DNA of 64,000 nt from an uncultured cyanobacterium (GCA_903917565.1 CAIXBB010000019.1:1-64000); one strand, 5' to 3'. Positions 36,610 to 45,004 are shown, numbered from the stretch's first letter. Program-made: numbers and translations. Notes: generated by a model not told the origin, from the sequence alone.

Positions 36610-36894
36610 ATGGCCCCCGCCTCGGTGTCGTTCCGCATCAGCCGCAATGCCGAAGATCTCGCCGAAACCATCCATGCCCTCTCCCAGCGCCTGGTGACCC
36701 TGGAGCAGCGGCTGGCGGCGGTGGAACTGCAGGCGTCGAACCAGGCCCGCCCGGAGCCGGAGGAACTGGCCAGCCTCGATAACGTCGAGCGTCTGCTGCA
36801 GGACTGCCGCCACCTGCTGGAGATCGGCGTCAGCTCCGAGGCGTCCCCTGGGGTCGACAGCCACGAGGACGTCCCCTACCCCTCCGCCGCCTGA
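36610..36894 (+). CDS. short coiled-coil protein of unknown function
   Basis: 94 aa from ATG 36610; an in-frame ATG at 36553 would extend it. The middle (AETIHALSQRLVTLEQRLAA) is a probable coiled coil; the tail is acidic. I recall similar small proteins in related picocyanobacteria, but no function. A hairpin (36905-36918) lies just after the stop. Confidence 0.5.
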   Translation: MAPASVSFRISRNAEDLAETIHALSQRLVTLEQRLAAVELQASNQARPEPEELASLDNVERLLQDCRHLLEIGVSSEASPGVDSHEDVPYPSAA

Positions 36895-36904
36895 GTCCAC
36901 GCAC

Positions 36905-36918
36905 CCCCTGGTCAGGGG
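36905..36918. repeat. inverted repeat CCCCTG-GT-CAGGGG
   Basis: Perfect 6-bp palindromic arms with a 2-bp centre between the stop at 36894 and the next start. Could be an operator or a weak terminator; there is no T-tract. Confidence 0.35.
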
Positions 36919-36943
36919 TGTCAAAATGAAAAGAAAGCGGGTC

Positions 36944-37195
36944 ATGGCCTTCCCCACTTCCCCTTACCTGTCCTCCTCCAGCGCACTCCACGGGCAGAAC
37001 GCCGCTTCACGAGCGGCCAACCCTGCCCCCCACTGCCAGTTGCGCAGCCATTCCCAGGAGGAAGGCGATCACCAATTGGAAAAGCTTGAGTTCGCCCTCG
37101 CCGTTGCCCTCACCCGAGGCGACCAGCAGCGTTCCGACCAGCTGCGCTCCCAGATCGCCGCCCTGGGTGGCAACCAGGAGGAACCCGGCACCTGA
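36944..37195 (+). CDS. small protein with a UVR-like helical hairpin
   Basis: 83 aa from ATG 36944; an ATG at 36926 is also in frame. The N-terminal half is Ser/Ala-rich. The C-terminal part, LEKLEFALAVALTRGDQQRS followed by DQLRSQIAALGG, has the spacing of the UvrB/UvrC-type UVR hairpin (paired helices with a final LR-x-x-I). It could mediate dimerisation or a partner contact. No enzyme domain. Weak but coherent evidence for a real gene. Confidence 0.45.
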   Translation: MAFPTSPYLSSSSALHGQNAASRAANPAPHCQLRSHSQEEGDHQLEKLEFALAVALTRGDQQRSDQLRSQIAALGGNQEEPGT

Positions 37196-37209
37196 GCTGG
37201 CCGGTCCAT

Positions 37210-37285
37210 CACAACATCTCGTTTTTGCGGTCGGTTCCGTCCCAGCGGAGCCAGCGGATATGTTGTGGAGTAAGATCTCAAAACG
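37210..37285 (+). promoter_or_regulatory. candidate structured RNA element
   Basis: In the 121-bp gap between two small genes, CACAACAT (37210-37217) pairs perfectly with ATGTTGTG (37260-37267). Inside this stem, GGTTCCG (37233-37239) pairs with CGGAGCC (37246-37252), with one G-U. A third arm, CGTTTTTG (37220-37227), can pair with CAAAACG (37279-37285) across the first stem, i.e. in pseudoknot order. I do not recognise a known riboswitch or ncRNA. It precedes the gene at 37317 by about 30 bp. Confidence 0.3.
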
Positions 37286-37316
37286 AAGGGGACTGTTGGA
37301 TGCCAACTGACCCGTT

Positions 37317-37619
37317 GTGAATGTTTTCGATGCTGCGACATCCTCGCCGGTCATGATTGTCTCCAGTCCGTCTGCTCCCGTCACATTGACGTTGCAAACG
37401 TCCGTACGTCCAAGGTCAAGCGTCTCGCCGCTGCCAGAGGCCAGCGCGCGCCAACGCCTGCTGCTCCAGGCGGCCACCCTCAATGAACAGGCCCAGTCGG
37501 CGGCCACCGAGGGTGAACTTGAGGCCTCGGCCCGGGCGATCCTTGGGGCGCTCGACTGCGAACGGCGTGCCGGCGGCCTCGGTCTGCAGGTGCTCCAGTT
37601 GATCAAACCCCGGGCCTGA
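37317..37619 (+). CDS. short protein of unknown function
   Basis: 100 aa from GTG 37317. The C-terminal part (ARQRLLLQAATLNEQAQSAA, and later CERRAGGLGLQVLQLIKPR) reads as two helices and resembles, as I recall, a short conserved protein of marine and freshwater Synechococcus. The N-terminal 40 residues are Ser/Val/Pro-rich and may not all be translated. Function unknown; a candidate structured leader stands just upstream. Confidence 0.5.
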   Translation: MNVFDAATSSPVMIVSSPSAPVTLTLQTSVRPRSSVSPLPEASARQRLLLQAATLNEQAQSAATEGELEASARAILGALDCERRAGGLGLQVLQLIKPRA

Positions 37620-37814
37620 GCTGGGAGCCCACGTCCTGAGCCAGTTGCGGAACAGGGGGCGTGGCCAGGCTGGATCTCGGTGCAGGGCCGCCGATTCCCA
37701 TGACGCGCTGATTCCTGATGGCTTGAAAGGTGAAATGGAAGGAGCTCCAGTACAGACGCATTGGCTGAATAGGGCAGGCCGAATCATTTGAAAGGGATCG
37801 TCGTTCCGCCTCCC

Positions 37815-38621
37815 ATGACTTACGTTTTCGTTTACGGCTCCCTGAAGCGAGATCTGCACAACCACGGCCATCTGCGTGGGGCTTCGTTCGCTGGCCGCGC
37901 CCGTCTGGCTGGGGTCCGCCTCTATTTTCTGGGGGCCTGCCCGATGGCCGTGCTCGACCAGGCTGCGAGGGCCTGGATCCATGGCGAAGTTTTTCGGGTG
38001 GATCGGGCTGGCCTGGCATCGCTCGACGCCCTTGAGGGCTATCCGGATTTCCATGGCCGTCACCGACTGCCATTGAGTGATGGCCGGATGGCCTGGGTGT
38101 ATCTCGGTCGCCGCGAGCAGGTGGCTGGCCTGAAGACCGTGCCCTACGGCGACTGGTGGTCCACGCCGGTGTTCAGCTATGGATCGAACATGGACCCGGA
38201 GCAGCTCAGCGAGCGCTGCACCCGCTGGGATGGCCTTGGACTGGTGGCTCGCCTGGAAGGTTGGCGATGGGGAATCCTCAAGCGCTCCATCACCGGGGCT
38301 GGCTGCGCGGGCATCGTCCCCATGGCGGGACACCACTGTTGGGGGGTGGTGCATCACATAGTCCCCGATGATCTGGCGGTGCTGGATGCCAAGGAGGGGG
38401 CGGGTACGGGGCGCCACTACGAGCGCGAAACCGTGGCCGTCACCACGGCCGCCGGCGAGTGTTTCCAGGTGCTCACTTTCGTGCCGGTGCCCCAGGCCCG
38501 CTCGGAGGGGTTGGTGGCCACGGCCGCCTATGCCGGGCGCATCCAACGGGGCGCCGATTACTGGGAGCTGCCCAACCCCTGGCGCCAGACCCTGGCGGCG
38601 TGGCTCCAGACCACCCCCTAG
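37815..38621 (+). CDS. tandem gamma-glutamylcyclotransferase-family (GGCT) fusion protein
   Basis: 268 aa from ATG 37815. Two GGCT folds in one chain: an N-terminal one (about 1-110) with VFVYGSLKRDLHNHG and LEGYPDFHGRHRLPL, and a C-terminal one (about 118-265) with FSYGSNMDPEQLSERC and a YERETVAV strand. The first looks like the GGACT type (YGSLxxG), the second like the ChaC/GGCT type (YGSNM). Each may cleave gamma-glutamyl or related amine linkages, but the catalytic Glu is plain only in part of the sequence (EGYPD in the first, KEGAG in the second). The duplicated order is unusual. Followed by a decayed gene and a tRNA. Confidence 0.85.
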   Translation: MTYVFVYGSLKRDLHNHGHLRGASFAGRARLAGVRLYFLGACPMAVLDQAARAWIHGEVFRVDRAGLASLDALEGYPDFHGRHRLPLSDGRMAWVYLGRREQVAGLKTVPYGDWWSTPVFSYGSNMDPEQLSERCTRWDGLGLVARLEGWRWGILKRSITGAGCAGIVPMAGHHCWGVVHHIVPDDLAVLDAKEGAGTGRHYERETVAVTTAAGECFQVLTFVPVPQARSEGLVATAAYAGRIQRGADYWELPNPWRQTLAAWLQTTP

Positions 38622-38782
38622 GGGCCGGCGGAGCCGCCAGCACATCCGGGTATTCTCGCCGACCAACTCCGTCTGCGCTCCCTTGAAGAAGCGATGCGCC
38701 AGCTCCCGCTTCGGGATGCAGGAGCGGCACAGCGCGTCCTCTCCCCCTAGCGTCCTTCCATCCCTGGACAAGCTCCAGCGGA

Positions 38783-39347
38783 ATGACGCAGATTCCCGTT
38801 TTTGGCCAACTGCTGGCCGTGGCTCTCAGGCTGGCCTGGGCGCATGAGGCGTAGAGCTTTACCCCCTGGTTGGCTGAGAACCTGAACCGTCTTTCCGAAG
38901 CCCTTGGGAGCCCAATGGAGCTGGTGGGCCAGGAGGTCAGCGTGGGCTCATTTTCATCGGGAATCAGCTGGAGCAAACAGACCACAGCCACCTCGGCCAG
39001 ATCTCACCGACCTGCGGGCCTGGAGGCCCATGTCATCGTCTGGATCGCCAGCGAGTGCCGTGATCCCCACCGTTCAGCTATCCACTGGCTGAACGATCAC
39101 ACCGTTGACCCCCTTGTGTTCATCACGGTACAGGTGCAGACGGTGCGGATCGGCGAGTCACCGAGTCATCCCATGGGGAAAAGCAGCTTGGTTGTGGTGA
39201 CAGATCTCCGAAAGCGAGGGCTATGGCCTGTCGCAATCACAGGATACTGACGCCCGTGACCGTTCCACGTGGACCAAGCTGCCGGCCTGGCTTGTCAACC
39301 ACCTTGAGGCTGATCGCAAGGCTCTTGAGGACACCTTTCAAGGCCAA
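38783..39347 (+). pseudogene. decayed DUF4268-like gene (PD-(D/E)XK-type)
   Basis: An ATG at 38783 opens MTQIPVFGQLLAVALRLAWA, then an amber TAG at codon 24 (38852-38854) where HEAQSFTPW would be expected. After it, SFTPWLAENLNRLSEALG and MELVGQEVSVGSFS match the start of DUF4268 proteins. The central catalytic stretch before N-Q-L-E-Q-T-D-H-S-H-L-G-Q (38959-39002, in another frame) is missing about 20 codons, and small deletions then restore the frame at GLEAHVIVWIAS. A stop at 39248-39250 is followed by WTKLPAWLVNHLEADRKALE in a shifted frame. A gene dead by several independent lesions. Confidence 0.8.
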
Positions 39348-39537
39348 TGATGGGAGTCCAGCCCGCACGTGAAAGCGCTGTCATTTCAAACCAGGCAGCA
39401 CATTCGCTCTTCTCCCTGACATTCAAAGGCAAAGTGATCCTGCAAAGCAGACGAACATCTGTTCTGCAAGCGGATAGACGATCCAGGATGACTTCAAGAT
39501 CGTATTCTGTTCTTTTTGCCTTTCAATTCTTCATCAA

Positions 39538-39608
39538 GCGGGTGACCGGATTCGAACCGGCGACGTTCAGCTTGGGAAGCTGACATTCTACCACTGAATT
39601 ACACCCGC
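39538..39608 (-). tRNA. tRNA-Gly(CCC)
   Basis: 71 nt without encoded CCA. On the minus strand: acceptor GCGGGTG with CACCCGC; D-arm ATTC/GAAT; anticodon stem TCAGC/GCTGA around TTCCCAA, giving anticodon CCC; T-arm GCCGG-TTCGAAT-CCGGT. It decodes GGG, useful in a high-GC genome. It is a lone tRNA next to a pseudogene; a -10-like TAGAGT lies at 39622-39617. Confidence 0.95.
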
Positions 39609-39616
39609 ATCCCATT

Positions 39617-39622
39617 ACTCTA
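39617..39622 (-). promoter_or_regulatory. putative -10 element of tRNA-Gly
   Basis: TAGAGT on the minus strand, 8 bp before the tRNA 5' end, at the right distance for a transcript start at or near +1 of the tRNA. It directly follows the hairpin at 39623-39661. Confidence 0.4.
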
Positions 39623-39661
39623 GCAAGGCCCCGGTTGCCCGGACGGCGCCCGGGGCCTTGC
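39623..39661 (-). terminator. 12-bp hairpin between lipoprotein gene and tRNA-Gly
   Basis: GCAAGGCCCCGG (39623-39634) and CCGGGGCCTTGC (39650-39661) are perfect complements with a 15-nt loop. It follows the stop of the minus-strand lipoprotein gene by about 10 bp, so it probably ends that transcript. No T-tract follows. Confidence 0.55.
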
Positions 39662-39670
39662 GTCGGCCCG

Positions 39671-40138
39671 TCAGGGCTTGCTGGGGGCCGCCGCTGCCGG
39701 CTCCTCGCACTGCACGGCCGCGGAAAGCGCCCTGCGGGCGGCGATCACCGCCAGGGCCTTTGGCTTCAGGTCATTGGCGGCCTGCTCAAGGGTCTGGTCC
39801 TTGTTGGCGGAGGCTTTGGCCACTTCCCCTCGGAAGCTCTGCAGCAGCTTGCGGAAGGCCTCCACCCGCAGCTTCTGCAGCTGGTTCTCCGAGGTCTGCA
39901 GGGCCGCGATCGACTGCTCCAGCTGCTGCTGGGCCGCCTTCGCTTCACCCACGGTGGAGGTGGGCGTCAGGGCCGCCACCTGCACCAGGGCCTGGTTCAC
40001 CGTGGCCAGCTCGGTGCAGATCCTGGCTTCGGTCTTCTTGGTCTGCTGGGGGAGGTCGGCGCGTTGGCAGCCGGCCGCCGCGAGGCTCAGGCAGAGGGCG
40101 GCGGCGAGGGGAAGGCGTCGCAGGGCAGCAAGGGTCAT
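39671..40138 (-). CDS. lipoprotein of unknown function
   Basis: 155 aa from ATG 40138. LPLAAALCLSLAAAGCQRA is a lipobox signal with Cys24 or so as the first mature residue. The remainder is mostly alpha-helical with heptad-like stretches (EAKAAQQQLEQSIAALQTSE, then NQLQKLRVEAFRKLLQSF) and two Cys. I do not recognise a domain. An ATG at 40159 would add 7 residues. A strong hairpin follows the stop. Confidence 0.7.
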   Translation of the reverse strand: MTLAALRRLPLAAALCLSLAAAGCQRADLPQQTKKTEARICTELATVNQALVQVAALTPTSTVGEAKAAQQQLEQSIAALQTSENQLQKLRVEAFRKLLQSFRGEVAKASANKDQTLEQAANDLKPKALAVIAARRALSAAVQCEEPAAAAPSKP

Positions 40139-40213
40139 GGCTTCAAAAGCGTCCGCCATGAACCTAATTCGACTCCCGCAACCCCGCCACCCAGTCCCCC
40201 GCCACCCCGCCGT

Positions 40214-41365
40214 TCAGCCGGCCAGTGCCGCCGCCGCCGCCGCCACGCCGGCTCCCGTGGGGGCGACGGCCAGGCCCAGGGCCTGCAGAGTGGCCTCGAT
40301 GGCGGCGACGGCCGTGAGCACGTCGCGGTCGCAGACGAAGCCCAGGTGGCCGATGCGGAACACCTTTCCCTTGAGGTGGTCCTGGCCGCCCGCCAGCAGG
40401 ATGTCGAAACGCTCCTTGACGTGCTTGCGCAGGACCTCCGCATCGATGCCCACCGGCGCCACCGCCGTGATCGCCGGGCTGCCATGACCCTCGGCCGCGT
40501 AGAGCGGCAGGCCGATCGCCTTCATGGCCGCCTGGGTGGCCCGCCGATGGCGATCGTGGCGGGCGAAGATCGCCTCCAGACCCTCCTTCTGCATCATTCC
40601 CAGGGCCGCTTCGAGGGCGAAGTAGAGGTTGATCGCAGGGGTGAAGGGGTTGCTGTCGTCATCGGCCGCCTTGCGGTACTTGCCCAGATCCAGATAGAAC
40701 TTCGGCAGGTCGGAGCGCTCGTAGGCCGTCCAGGCCCGCTCGCCCATGGCCACGAAGCTCAGGCCCGGCGGCATCATGTAACCCTTCTGGGAGCCGGATC
40801 CCACCACGTCCACGCCCCAGGCGTCCATGGGCACGTCGCAGGCCCCCAGGCTGGTGACGCAGTCGGCGATGGTGAGCGCCGTGCCGTGGGCCTTCACGTG
40901 GCCGGCGATGGCCTGCAGGTCGTTGATCACCCCGGTGGAGGTTTCCGAGTGGGTGAGGATCACGGCCCGGATCTCTTTGGCGGTGTCGGCCTCGAGGGCG
41001 GCGCGGAAGGCCTCCGGATCGAGGGGCTGGCCCCATTCCGCCTTGATCACCTCCACGTTCAGCCCGTAGGCCTTCGCCACCTTCACCCAGCGTTCGCCGA
41101 ACTTGCCGTTGTCGCCGCAGAGCACCTTGTCTCCGTGGCTGAGGGTGTTGACGATCGCCGCCTCCATCGCCGCGGTGCCGCTGCCCGTGAGCACCAGCAC
41201 ATGGCCCTTGGTCTGGTGCAGCCACTGCAGCTGCTCGGTGGTGCGGCGCACGATCTTCTGGAAATCGCCGCTGCGGTGGCCGATCGGATGGCGGGCCATG
41301 GCCAGCAGGACGGTCTCCGGCACCGGGGTGGGGCCGGGGATCATCAGAGTGAGCTTGTCCTGCAT
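40214..41365 (-). CDS. class V aminotransferase, alanine-glyoxylate type
   Basis: 383 aa from ATG 41365. PLP enzyme of the Agt/SgaA group; in cyanobacteria it is thought to convert photorespiratory glyoxylate to glycine. MIPGPTPVPETVLLAM opens the fold; LTGSGTAAMEAAI, DCVTSLGA and the PLP-lysine motif GSGSQKGYMMPPG are in place. A TATGGT -10-like box (minus strand, 41423-41418) stands upstream. The ORF extends to 41422 but MQDKLTLMIPGPTP is the family start. Confidence 0.93.
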   Translation of the reverse strand: MQDKLTLMIPGPTPVPETVLLAMARHPIGHRSGDFQKIVRRTTEQLQWLHQTKGHVLVLTGSGTAAMEAAIVNTLSHGDKVLCGDNGKFGERWVKVAKAYGLNVEVIKAEWGQPLDPEAFRAALEADTAKEIRAVILTHSETSTGVINDLQAIAGHVKAHGTALTIADCVTSLGACDVPMDAWGVDVVGSGSQKGYMMPPGLSFVAMGERAWTAYERSDLPKFYLDLGKYRKAADDDSNPFTPAINLYFALEAALGMMQKEGLEAIFARHDRHRRATQAAMKAIGLPLYAAEGHGSPAITAVAPVGIDAEVLRKHVKERFDILLAGGQDHLKGKVFRIGHLGFVCDRDVLTAVAAIEATLQALGLAVAPTGAGVAAAAAALAG

Positions 41366-41417
41366 GAGCGGTGGGGAACGAAGGAGCGCGGGCCCGGCGG
41401 AGGCAAGGCGATCGACC

Positions 41418-41423
41418 ACCATA
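41418..41423 (-). promoter_or_regulatory. putative -10 element of the aminotransferase gene
   Basis: TATGGT in CTGTTTTTTATGGTGG on the minus strand, 53 bp upstream of the aminotransferase ATG. The T-run just before it lies within the short divergent gap with cbiD. Confidence 0.35.
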
Positions 41424-41445
41424 AAAAACAGCGTTCCCGCCGGCC

Positions 41446-42579
41446 ATCGATTCCCTGCGCCCCCCCCTTGCGCCCCAGCGGGGCTTCACCCTGCCGGTGT
41501 GGCTGGCGGCCGCGGCCCGCGCCGCCCTCGGGGCGCTGCAAGGGGAGCCTTTCAGCGCCGTGGTGTCCCTGGAACTCCTGCAACCGCAGGGGGTGGTGCC
41601 GCTTCCGGTGCGGGCTGCGGCGCGGCTGGGGGAGGGACTGGCCCTGGGGGAAAGCTGCTGTGATCCGGGCGAGGGGCTCGACCTCACCCGCGGCCTGGTG
41701 GTGTGGGTGCTGGCCCGCTGGCTTCCAGGCGACGGGCCCTGGCTGCGGCTGGAGCCAGGCGAGGGGGTGGGGGTGTACGAGGCCAGCGGTGAGGCCTGCC
41801 TGTCCGCCTATGCCCAGCACCTGCTGGAGGCCAACCTGCGGCCCCTGGTGCCGGTTGGCCGCCGGCTGGGGCTCACCCTGGTGCTCCCCGATGGCCGACG
41901 CCTGGCGGAGCGCACCAGCAACGCGGCCTTCGGGGTAGTGGACGGGCTGGCCCTGATCGGCACCCAGGCCGAGGTGCAGGCGGGTGCCGACCCGGACCAG
42001 CTCGCCCGCACCCTGGCCGATCTGGCCGGCCGGGCCGCCGCGCCTGGGGCCGGGGCTGACCTGGTGCTGGTGATCGGCGAGAACGGCCTCGACCTGGCCC
42101 CGCGGCTGGGACTGCCGCCGGAGCTGCTGCTCAAGGCGGGCAACTGGCTCGGGCCGGTGCTGGTGGCGGCCGCCGAAGCGGGGGTGGAACGGCTGCTGCT
42201 GTTCGGCTACCAGGGCAAGCTGATCAAGCTGGCGGGTGGCATCTTTCACACCCATCACCACCTGGCCGATGGCCGCGCCGAGGTGCTCACCGCCCTCGCC
42301 GCCCTGGAGGGGGCCACCGGCCCCACGCTCGAAGCCCTGCATGGGGCCGCCACGGTGGAGGCCGCCCTAGCCGGACTGGAGCAGGCCGATCCGGACCTGG
42401 CCGGGCGCCTGCGGGCCCGCATCGCCGCCGCCATCGAAAGCCGTTGCCAGGCCTATCTGGCCAGCCATGGTGCCCGGCCGATCGCCGTGGGGGCGGCCCT
42501 GTTCGACCGCGGTCGCCAGGTGAGGGTCTGCGGTCCGGTGGGGGCGGGGCTGATGGAGCGTTTCAGGGGCGCGACCTAG
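41446..42579 (+). CDS. cbiD: cobalt-precorrin-5B (C1)-methyltransferase
   Basis: About 370-378 aa. CbiD methylates C1 in the anaerobic (early-cobalt) corrin route. The family features are [20 protein letters not shown] at the N-terminus, [24 protein letters not shown]-like GENGLDL, and [16 protein letters not shown] near the end. The first GTG in frame (41497) comes after the conserved GFTLP. Between the in-frame TAA at 41422 and that GTG there is no ATG, GTG or TTG, so an uncommon start (ATC 41446 or CTG 41455) is likely; 41446 is used here only as a limit. guaA follows on the same strand. Confidence 0.88.
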   Translation: MDSLRPPLAPQRGFTLPVWLAAAARAALGALQGEPFSAVVSLELLQPQGVVPLPVRAAARLGEGLALGESCCDPGEGLDLTRGLVVWVLARWLPGDGPWLRLEPGEGVGVYEASGEACLSAYAQHLLEANLRPLVPVGRRLGLTLVLPDGRRLAERTSNAAFGVVDGLALIGTQAEVQAGADPDQLARTLADLAGRAAAPGAGADLVLVIGENGLDLAPRLGLPPELLLKAGNWLGPVLVAAAEAGVERLLLFGYQGKLIKLAGGIFHTHHHLADGRAEVLTALAALEGATGPTLEALHGAATVEAALAGLEQADPDLAGRLRARIAAAIESRCQAYLASHGARPIAVGAALFDRGRQVRVCGPVGAGLMERFRGAT

Positions 42580-42626
42580 GGTGCTGGCACCGATACCGGG
42601 CCCCGGCCCTGGCCGCCTTCGAGCCG

Positions 42627-44246
42627 ATGTCCCTAACGCCGCACACCGCTCCACCGGGTTCGGAACGGGACCATGCCAGCGGTTCCCGCCGTCCTCCGGC
42701 CATCGTCATCCTGGATTTCGGTTCCCAGTACTCCGAACTGATCGCCCGCCGGGTGCGCGAGACGGAGGTCTTTTCTCTGGTGATGGGGTACGCCACCACC
42801 GCCGCGGAACTGAAGGCCCTGGCCCCAAAGGGCATCATCCTCAGCGGCGGTCCCAGTTCCGTCTACGAGGAGGGGGCCCCCTCCTGCGACCCCGGCCTCT
42901 GGGACCTGGGCATCCCGGTGCTGGGGGTCTGCTACGGCATGCAGCTGATGGTGCAGCAGCTGGGCGGATCGGTGGTGGCGGCCGGCCGGGCCGAGTACGG
43001 CAAGGCACCGCTCCATGTCGACGACCCTGTCGATCTGCTCACCAACGTCGCCAGTGGCTCGACGATGTGGATGAGCCATGGCGATTCGGTGCAGGCCCTG
43101 CCGGAGGGGTTCGTGCGGCTCGCCCACACCGACAACACCCCCGAGGCCGCGGTGGCCGACCATGCCCGCCGCCTGTACGGCGTTCAGTTTCACCCCGAGG
43201 TGGTGCACTCCGCCGGCGGCATGGTGATGATCCGCAATTTCGTTTATCACATCTGCGGCTGTACCCCCGACTGGACCACGGCCGCCTTCATCGACGAGGC
43301 CATCGGCGAGGTGCGCGCCCAGGTGGGCGAGAGGCGGGTGCTGCTGGCCCTTTCGGGCGGGGTTGATTCCTCCACCCTGGCCTTCCTGCTGCACCAGGCG
43401 ATCGGCGATCGCCTCACCTGCATGTTCATCGACCAGGGCTTCATGCGCAAAGGGGAGCCGGAGTTCCTGATGGAGTTCTTCGACCACCAGTTCCACATCA
43501 ATGTGCAATACATCAATGCCCGTGAGCGCTTCATCTCCAAGCTCGCCGGCATCACCGACCCCGAGGAGAAGCGCAAGATCATCGGCACCGAGTTCATCCG
43601 GGTGTTCGAGGAGGAAAGCCGCCGCCTTGGCCCCTTCGACTATCTGGCCCAGGGCACCCTTTATCCGGATGTGATCGAATCTGCCGGCACCAACGTGGAC
43701 CCCAAGACCGGCGAGCGGGTGGCGGTGAAGATCAAGAGCCACCACAACGTGGGCGGCCTGCCGAAGGATCTGCAGTTCAAGCTGGTCGAACCGCTTCGCC
43801 GCCTGTTCAAGGACGAGGTGCGCAAGGTGGGCCGCAGCCTGGGTCTGCCCCAGGAAATCGTCGGGCGCCACCCGTTCCCTGGCCCCGGCCTGGCGATCCG
43901 CATCCTGGGGGAGGTCACCGACGACAAGCTCGACATCCTGCGGGACGCCGACCTGATCGTGCGCGAGGAGGTGCGCGACGCCGGCCTCTACGACGAGATC
44001 TGGCAGGCCTTCGCTGTGCTGCTGCCGGTGCGCAGCGTCGGGGTGATGGGCGACAAACGCACCTACGCCTATCCGATCGTGCTGCGCTGTGTCTCCTCCG
44101 AGGACGGCATGACCGCCGACTGGTCGCGCCTGCCCTACGACCTGCTGGAGCTGATCTCCAACCGCATCGTCAACGAGGTGCGGGGGGTGAACAGGGTGGT
44201 GCTCGACATCACCAGCAAGCCCCCCGGCACGATCGAATGGGAGTAG
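42627..44246 (+). CDS. guaA: GMP synthase (glutamine-hydrolysing)
   Basis: 539 aa. Converts XMP to GMP. Class I glutaminase domain (about 28-220) with catalytic Cys102 in GVCYGMQ, His and Glu in [11 protein letters not shown]-pyrophosphatase loop S243-GGVDSS; C-terminal dimerisation domain ([15 protein letters not shown] onward to KPPGTIEWE). About 25 extra residues precede the glutaminase domain, some of which may be untranslated. ATG 42627 was chosen as the first reasonable start after cbiD. Confidence 0.97.
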   Translation: MSLTPHTAPPGSERDHASGSRRPPAIVILDFGSQYSELIARRVRETEVFSLVMGYATTAAELKALAPKGIILSGGPSSVYEEGAPSCDPGLWDLGIPVLGVCYGMQLMVQQLGGSVVAAGRAEYGKAPLHVDDPVDLLTNVASGSTMWMSHGDSVQALPEGFVRLAHTDNTPEAAVADHARRLYGVQFHPEVVHSAGGMVMIRNFVYHICGCTPDWTTAAFIDEAIGEVRAQVGERRVLLALSGGVDSSTLAFLLHQAIGDRLTCMFIDQGFMRKGEPEFLMEFFDHQFHINVQYINARERFISKLAGITDPEEKRKIIGTEFIRVFEEESRRLGPFDYLAQGTLYPDVIESAGTNVDPKTGERVAVKIKSHHNVGGLPKDLQFKLVEPLRRLFKDEVRKVGRSLGLPQEIVGRHPFPGPGLAIRILGEVTDDKLDILRDADLIVREEVRDAGLYDEIWQAFAVLLPVRSVGVMGDKRTYAYPIVLRCVSSEDGMTADWSRLPYDLLELISNRIVNEVRGVNRVVLDITSKPPGTIEWE

Positions 44247-44260
44247 GCGTGTCCCCAGGC

Positions 44261-44276
44261 TGGCCCCCGGGGGCCA
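44261..44276. repeat. 16-bp perfect palindrome after guaA
   Basis: TGGCCCCCGGGGGCCA, perfect and centred on CCGG. It lies 15 bp after the guaA stop and about 8 bp before a TAACGT -10-like box, so it could end the guaA transcript or act as an operator for the next gene. Confidence 0.4.
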
Positions 44277-44283
44277 ACTTCGA

Positions 44284-44289
44284 TAACGT
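44284..44289 (+). promoter_or_regulatory. putative -10 element of the gene at 44311
   Basis: TAACGT, 21 bp before the GTG start. The same hexamer precedes the RRM-protein gene. Confidence 0.3.
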
Positions 44290-44310
44290 CGGCTCCCGGC
44301 CGTTTGCTCC

Positions 44311-44952
44311 GTGCCTTCCGTCTCCCCCGTCGTCGCTGGCAGCCCTGCCGGGGCTGAGCACGACCCCCAGCTGCACCGCCGTCTGCAGCAGGACAGCATC
44401 CTGCTGGCCGGCAAGACCGTCTTCCTGAATCCCTTCCTCTACTGGCGTCGTTTCGATGCCAACACCGACCGCTGGCTGCGGGAGCCCGGCCAGCTGCCGG
44501 AGGAGCAGATCCGCAGCAACCGCCTGCGCTTCTATCCCGAGCTCGACTGGGAGGGGCTCGATCCAGCCGACCTGGCGGTGAAGGAAGGGGCGGTGGAGAT
44601 GTTCCTCAAGACCCTGGAGCTGATCAGCACCTTCAACCCCGACCTCAGCGCCGGCCACCTGCTGGAGGTGGAGCGCAAGATGGCCGTCACCAAGAAGAAG
44701 GCCTTCGAGCGATGGGTGGCCCGGGCCCTTGAGCGGCGCGGCAAGGAAAGCCTGCGGGAGCGGCGGCGCTTCGACCGCGACCGCCTCCTGCGGGGCTGGC
44801 TGGAATGGCTCTCCCTCGACGGCACCCGCCAGGCCCTGCTGCCCTTCAGCGTCCTGCTGGTGCTGGCCGTCGCGGGAGGCTGGTGGCTTGGCAGCACCCG
44901 CTTCTGCGGCCAGGTGATCGTCGATCCAGGGGTGCAGCGTCCCGCACCCTGA
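44311..44952 (+). CDS. membrane-anchored protein of unknown function
   Basis: 213 aa from GTG 44311. Residues 25-155 are soluble and highly charged, with aromatic patches (VFLNPFLYWRRFDANTDRWL, EEQIRSNRLRFYPELDW). A C-terminal hydrophobic helix (ALLPFSVLLVLAVAGGWWLG, about 175-195) anchors it. It recurs in related picocyanobacteria as I recall. It lies upstream of another unknown gene and PBP2 in the same direction and may take part in wall or envelope work, which is inference from context only. Confidence 0.65.
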   Translation: MPSVSPVVAGSPAGAEHDPQLHRRLQQDSILLAGKTVFLNPFLYWRRFDANTDRWLREPGQLPEEQIRSNRLRFYPELDWEGLDPADLAVKEGAVEMFLKTLELISTFNPDLSAGHLLEVERKMAVTKKKAFERWVARALERRGKESLRERRRFDRDRLLRGWLEWLSLDGTRQALLPFSVLLVLAVAGGWWLGSTRFCGQVIVDPGVQRPAP

Positions 44953-45004
44953 GGCGGGCCGTTCGGCACGTCAGACTGAACAGCCTCGTCCACATGGTGA
45001 CGTC

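Noticed and set aside
39347..39583. 78-aa frame ending in VTGFEPATFSLGS
   Set aside because: The end is a translation of the tRNA-Gly gene on the opposite strand, a well-known artefact.
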